Shown in pieces: positions 60,297 to 64,000 of a stretch of DNA of 64,000 nt (positions are counted from its first letter, which is position 1; each line of letters begins with the position of its first letter). Both the position numbers and the translations under genes were made by a program. The stretch is from the NCBI GenBank assembly GCA_905183005.1, contig CAJJDO010000002.1, positions 276,532 to 340,531 of the forward strand, in the 5' to 3' direction. The stretch is from Paramecium pentaurelia. Its lineage: Eukaryota > Ciliophora > Oligohymenophorea > Peniculida > Parameciidae. The notes under the pieces were generated by a model, which was not told where the DNA came from, searched no databases, and saw nothing but the letters and a program-made list of their open reading frames with translations.

Positions 60297-61467
60297 AAAT
60301 TTATTTAATAAGATTGATTAGATCAAATATAGTTAATGAGAATCCAAGTTGTGTCATTTGATGGAGAAAAACTGTATCCTAAATTTTTTTCATTGGCATT
60401 TTATTTGTTCGGTTACCGTACTTACAGAATTGATAAATATTTTAATATAATATGAGGTTGGTTTAATAAACCATTTTAATTTCGATTTAAAATTTTTTTA
60501 TATTATTTTCAAATTTAGATTCTAGTTAATATTTTGACGTTCTAATAATAAATTACAATCTATGATTTTTAGAAGGATATATGAAAGCAATGGTGTCAAA
60601 AATCAAATTCAATTAAGCCAATAAAATCTGATTAATATAATATGCGCACTTTTACAGAATGAAATATTCAATTATAGCTGTCTAAAAATTATTTTAAATG
60701 GTTGGATTAAATGCTAAATTATTTTTTTCTAATTAATAAAATCTCTATATTCTTTGGGATTGTAAAGCAACTACCCTTGTCATCACTTTATAAGAAAATT
60801 GCAATACTAATAATTCAGAGTAGTAAAACAATTAAATGCCGACTAATTTAATGCTCATTAAATATCATCCTTTAGATCATTTTTAGATTGTATATTTGCT
60901 TTGCTTTAAAATTTTTGGATATCATTTTTTAGCTAAAAACTAATATTTTTTTTATTTCAAATACTTCCATATCAATTCTGCATGATATATTAGTAACTAT
61001 CTGTTTTGACTCAACTATTCATTTTTAGAAAATATTTTATGGTTTCTTTTGTTTATTATACTTATTTATCATTATAATCTGATTGAATATTCTCCTTTCT
61101 CATCGATCAAATAATGGAAATTAGGTAAGGATATATCCTCTTTGAGTTAAACTAAGCAATTATAAATATAATTTTATTTAAAAAGTGGATGAATAATTTG
61201 AAAAATGTTTTTTAATTAATGAGGAATTTGATTTTTGAAAAATTATCCCAAGTAATAGATGAAAAAGAAGTTAAGAAGTTTAGATTGATACACATAACAT
61301 CTTGTTAATGTAAGATTTTATATTCAAGAATGAATTAATAAGTAAAGAAACACTAGCTTAAAATTTTAAATAAACTGAAAACTCTCCCATAGTATCTCTC
61401 CACTTATTTGCTCATCTTAGCTCTCCTCTGTTCTTATCTAATTTCTGTTTTTAAATTTATAGTACAG
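60297..61467. other. Gene-poor stretch with one weak ORF
   Basis: Apart from a possible 108-residue ORF at 60659-60985, I find only short or stop-interrupted frames. Composition is A+T-rich and close to the genome average. No RNA gene identified. It belongs to the gene-poor 3.7 kb at this end of the window. Confidence 0.4.
60659..60985 (+). CDS. Possible protein, 108 aa, hydrophobic C-terminus
   Basis: Open 109-codon frame starting MKYSIIAVQKLF with balanced composition (Cys, Asn, Thr and aromatic residues) and a hydrophobic second half (YLLCFKIFGYHFLA). No domain and no intron. In A+T-rich DNA with a single stop codon, frames of this size arise by chance fairly often, so this is a weak call. 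Confidence 0.25.
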
Positions 61468-61950
61468 ACTAAGGGATGAGTATTTTTAATACTCATCCTC
61501 CCCCTCATCCCTACAAGGATTTTTATGAGGGATCTATACCTAGGTTCTTAGGTTTCCATTACTTATATAAGATTAAAAAAAGAGAATTGTAAATTTAAAG
61601 TTAATAGCTCTAATAATTCTTCTTTTATAGCTCAACTTAGCCTACCTTGACTTCATTCGTAGCGTGATGATAATGGATGGTACATGTACCCTTTCCGATG
61701 GATAACTAACCTGAAGGAAGTATCCATTCACTTGTTATGAGTCATCTCAAGATGGAATTGAGCTAATTTCTTTTATTATGTATTAAAAGGAACCTAATTA
61801 TAGGCTCCCTAACCCATAACGACCTTTAACCGGAGCCGCTATTACTCCTAGGCGAGGTTACGAAATGGATTAGAACCATTTCAGGAAACCTTGGTCTGAG
61901 GGTATACTTTGCTTGTATGCAGAAGCTTTTTAAAAGAAGGTTTTTAAAAG
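61468..61950 (+). ncRNA. Candidate structured RNA gene, class unknown
   Basis: A patch clearly richer in G+C than its surroundings and full of perfect hairpins. 61474-61484 pairs with 61488-61498 (11 bp, 3-nt loop). 61502-61508 pairs with 61525-61531. TAGCTCAA at 61628-61635 pairs with 61758-61765, enclosing a 120-nt domain. GGCTCC at 61803-61808 pairs with GGAGCC at 61832-61837. GAAATGG at 61862-61868 pairs with CCATTTC at 61876-61882. GGTATAC at 61901-61907 can pair with GTATGC at 61915-61920. Both strands could fold, so the strand shown is arbitrary. It does not match U1-U6, U3, 5S, SRP or RNase P as I know them, and I find no long ORF. A hairpin-rich repeat or element end is the other option. 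Confidence 0.4.
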
Positions 61951-62043
61951 AAGGTTAACTTTTATTAATTTTAAATTTTATGTTTAATTTTGATTCGTTT
62001 AATGTATTTTTTTATTAATGCTAAATTTAATGTTTTAAAGAAA

Positions 62044-62250
62044 ATTTAGTAAAAAAAAATATATAAATAATTTTGGAATTTAACATAAACAAATATATTT
62101 AGCCGGCAAGATAAGACTATTTATATTAACTCAAGATATACTAAATATATTTATTATATCTTGTGTTAATATAAATAGTCTTATCTTGCTGGCTAAATAT
62201 ATTTGTTTATATTAAATTCTAAAATTATTTATATATTTTTTATACTAAAT
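62044..62250. repeat. ~205-bp near-palindrome (inverted repeat, arms ~95 bp)
   Basis: The two halves are reverse complements with few mismatches and an indel, centred near 62147 with a loop of about 15 nt. Left arm includes AGCCGGCAAGATAAGAC; right arm includes GTCTTATCTTGCTGGCT. The outer ends are TTTAGT and ACTAAA. It resembles a fold-back element, a MITE, or a retained internal eliminated sequence remnant, but I see no flanking TA or target duplication that settles it. It is adjacent to the structured G+C-rich patch. Confidence 0.8.
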
Positions 62251-62650
62251 GTGCTCTGCCCTTTCAAAAAATAAATCTCGGTTTCATATGTATTAATAAT
62301 GATAATTACTATCCTTAAAGAAATAGAATTTTCCCACAATTACAATAATTATAGATAGGGCTTTGAATTATAATATAAAAGCATAAATCAAATTAAAGGC
62401 AATTCAGCTTCCTTATAAAATTATATAATCACTCTTTCATTCTTCCATATTCACAAATGTTTAATAAGGCTTCTTATAGTTTCATATTTAAACAATCATT
62501 TTGGTGAATGAGCATAAATAAATTACTCTAATTCCGAAGGTATATTAAATATATCTATGTAAAATCATATTTTGGCAAATGTCTATCTAAAAATATAAAC
62601 TAAAACAAATCAGCAACATTAAAATAATACATAATTTTTCCTAAAAGATT
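62251..62650 (-). pseudogene. Decayed coding sequence, minus strand
   Basis: Around 62,330-62,570 one minus-strand frame reads like protein (IPSELEQFIYAHSPK; LFKYETIRSLIKHL; IWKNERVII; FYKEAELP) but is broken by several TGA codons, with no short intron that would remove them. The original family is not recognisable; its texture suggests an all-helical protein. This could be a pseudogene or, less likely, an unresolved multi-intron gene. Confidence 0.35.
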
Positions 62651-62990
62651 TTATAGAATTCTTTTTGAAGAAAAAAAATTTTGTGATTTTGAAATTTAAA
62701 AAATATAAAGAAATATCAGTAAAACAGTATATAAGATATAAATTTCTTAATAAATTTTTATTTAAGGGCATCCCATTTTCTGATGACACAAAAGGGCCAT
62801 TTTAGATAATAAAATATTAACTTAGAGCACGGCTCGGGCACTTGGAAAAATTATCAAAAGCTTTTTGTTTTAATATTAAAAAAATAGAATATTAAAGTTG
62901 CATTATTCATGCTAGTACTCTTTGAGTTAGATTTAGATCTATAATTTATTATCCTTAATTAGATTTGAGGATCTTTTGATTTATCTCGAT

Positions 62991-63525
62991 ATGTAGTCAG
63001 GCAATCAATCCTATCCAACAAGTATCCCAATTTTTAACTTATTTAAGAAGCAGATTCTTTAACTTTAGTATATTCTAAAAAAGAAAATACCTTTCTTTTC
63101 ATCCCCATAAGAACAATCAGAGATGTTCAATCTCTATTTAAGAAAAACGAAGAAAGAATTTGAGCAATAAATAGATGAATATGATGAAAGGTGATCCAGA
63201 TTTATTTACGAATTTTGAATTTCCTATTCTATAGTTTATTCGAAGAACAATAGATAAATAACCTCAATATAAATTAAAGATTAAAATTAAAATTTCTGAT
63301 CATGCCAACAGTGAAAAGTGTGATGCTTCCTTTCCAACTTTGTTTGATATATATTTTTCTGCTGTGGAATCTTTTAAGCTGGCAAGCTCAATAACGCAAT
63401 TCAGAATAATTACCAAATTAATCATAATAAGATTATTAAAAGAAGGAAATTTTAAATAGAAGTTTAAAGGAATAGGAATAAAGAAAAATTTTGGAAATCA
63501 AATATAACATTGTGTATTAAATTGA
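62991..63525 (+). pseudogene. Broken coding stretch, possible degenerate HECT-like end
   Basis: Two plus-strand frames follow each other with an overlap. Frame one runs from ATG 62991 (MQSGNQSYPTSIPIF) to TGA 63192-63194. Frame two, open before and after, reads MNMMKGDPDLFTNFEFP, then FIRRTIDKQPQYKLKI, CDASFPTLFDIYFSAVESF and ends at TGA 63523-63525. Frame two's end faintly recalls the HECT ubiquitin-ligase C-lobe, with the usual catalytic Cys-Phe position being Ser-Phe. No canonical intron joins the frames. It is probably a decayed gene fragment; identification is weak. Confidence 0.3.
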
Positions 63526-64000
63526 GTTAAGCATACAGTTTTAATGAGATAGAACTCTAAACCTATCTAAATATACTAGATATTTAAAAAAAGTTAAATT
63601 TAAGATCTCAAATTCTTAGATATAATTTTATCACGAAGTTTAAGAAATTGATATTTAAATTAATTGAAAACAAATAAAAACCAATTAAGAATATTCTTAT
63701 TAATTTAATTTTAGTTATTTCGTAATATCTATGCTTTGATAAAATTATCAATATGTATCAATTTCTTCAATGTTTTCAATTTTTTACTCCTTTCGTATTT
63801 TCACCGATATGATATTTTGGTGAATTTAGGAATAATTATTTTCACTAATGCATTTAATGAATATATATTAGAGAAAATAGGAAAAATTATTTTCACCGAT
63901 ATATATATAATGCTTCTTAATATATATTTGTGAAAATCCTATTTCCTATTTTCACCAATATATATTAATTTATATTAGGGGAGATAAATATCATTATATT
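63526..64000. other. A+T-rich spacer with short repeats
   Basis: Short repeated motifs such as TTTTCACCGATAT and TTTTCACCAATAT, and inverted short matches, occur between 63,790 and 63,960. No coding frame I would trust. No telomeric C4A2/C3A3-type repeat in the visible part. Confidence 0.45.

Noticed and set aside
61804..61816. The sequence CCCTAACCC as a telomerase RNA template.
   Set aside because: It appears once, is not 1.5 repeats of a Paramecium telomere unit (G4T2/G3T3), and the surrounding fold does not resemble known ciliate telomerase RNA.
1..64000. CRISPR arrays, bacterial operons, plasmid origins or prophage.
   Set aside because: Genes carry eukaryotic introns and the ciliate code throughout. 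The only repeats are the assembly duplication, low-complexity tracts and one palindrome.
1..64000. Mitochondrial DNA (TGA as Trp).
   Set aside because: TAA and TAG are used densely as glutamine and TGA terminates genes. Nuclear ribosomal proteins and spliceosomal introns are present.

Overview
The window is a piece of a ciliate macronuclear genome, very probably Paramecium, though not obviously P. tetraurelia. Genes read well only if TAA and TAG code for glutamine and TGA is the sole stop. DNA is roughly three quarters A+T. Introns are tiny (about 20-35 nt) and start with GTA. Genes lie on both strands with gaps that are often under 200 bp. All coordinates run from ATG to TGA and include introns. 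For most models, exon length after removing the introns I read is an exact multiple of three, which supports the splicing.

Layout. 1-13 kb: a truncated protein kinase, an MDR oxidoreductase, two RING proteins, a Dbf4-type zinc-finger protein, a multi-pass membrane protein, a TLDc-like gene of uncertain structure, an ArfGAP and several unknowns. 14.5-22.4 kb: VPS26 (retromer), a coiled-coil gene touching a DOT1-like methyltransferase, a secreted protein, an ankyrin-Sec7-PH protein and ribosomal protein eS17. 22.5-25.8 kb: an AGC kinase broken in this assembly by an exact 1,088-bp duplication flanking a single N. 26-34 kb: a multi-RING protein, a B-box/kelch protein, an EF-hand protein, ribosomal protein eL8 and small unknowns. 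34.3-40.1 kb: a phosphatidylinositol 4-kinase, bystin and ribosomal protein eL18. 40.5-50 kb: EF-hand proteins, an NDR-type kinase, a jacalin-like protein with a histidine tail and a PH-kinase. 50-54.3 kb: a pinin-like protein, a Rab, a CCR4/Angel-type nuclease-fold protein and a divergent Rab-like GTPase. 54.6-60.3 kb: a 1,899-residue cysteine-rich membrane protein. 60.3-64 kb differs from the rest: decayed coding sequence, a G+C-rich patch of hairpins that may be an RNA gene, a ~205-bp inverted repeat and simple repeats. It could be near a chromosome end, but no telomere repeat is visible.

There are no operons. Several genes share one theme, small-GTPase and phosphoinositide membrane traffic: ArfGAP, Sec7-type ARF-GEF, VPS26, PI4K and two Rab proteins. 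Another group serves ribosomes and ribosome assembly: eS17, eL8, eL18 and bystin. This is gene content, not evidence of co-regulation. The oddest points are the many introns ending in AAG rather than TAG, the Sec7 and Rab-like proteins with altered catalytic residues, and the structured RNA-like patch near 61.5-61.95 kb.
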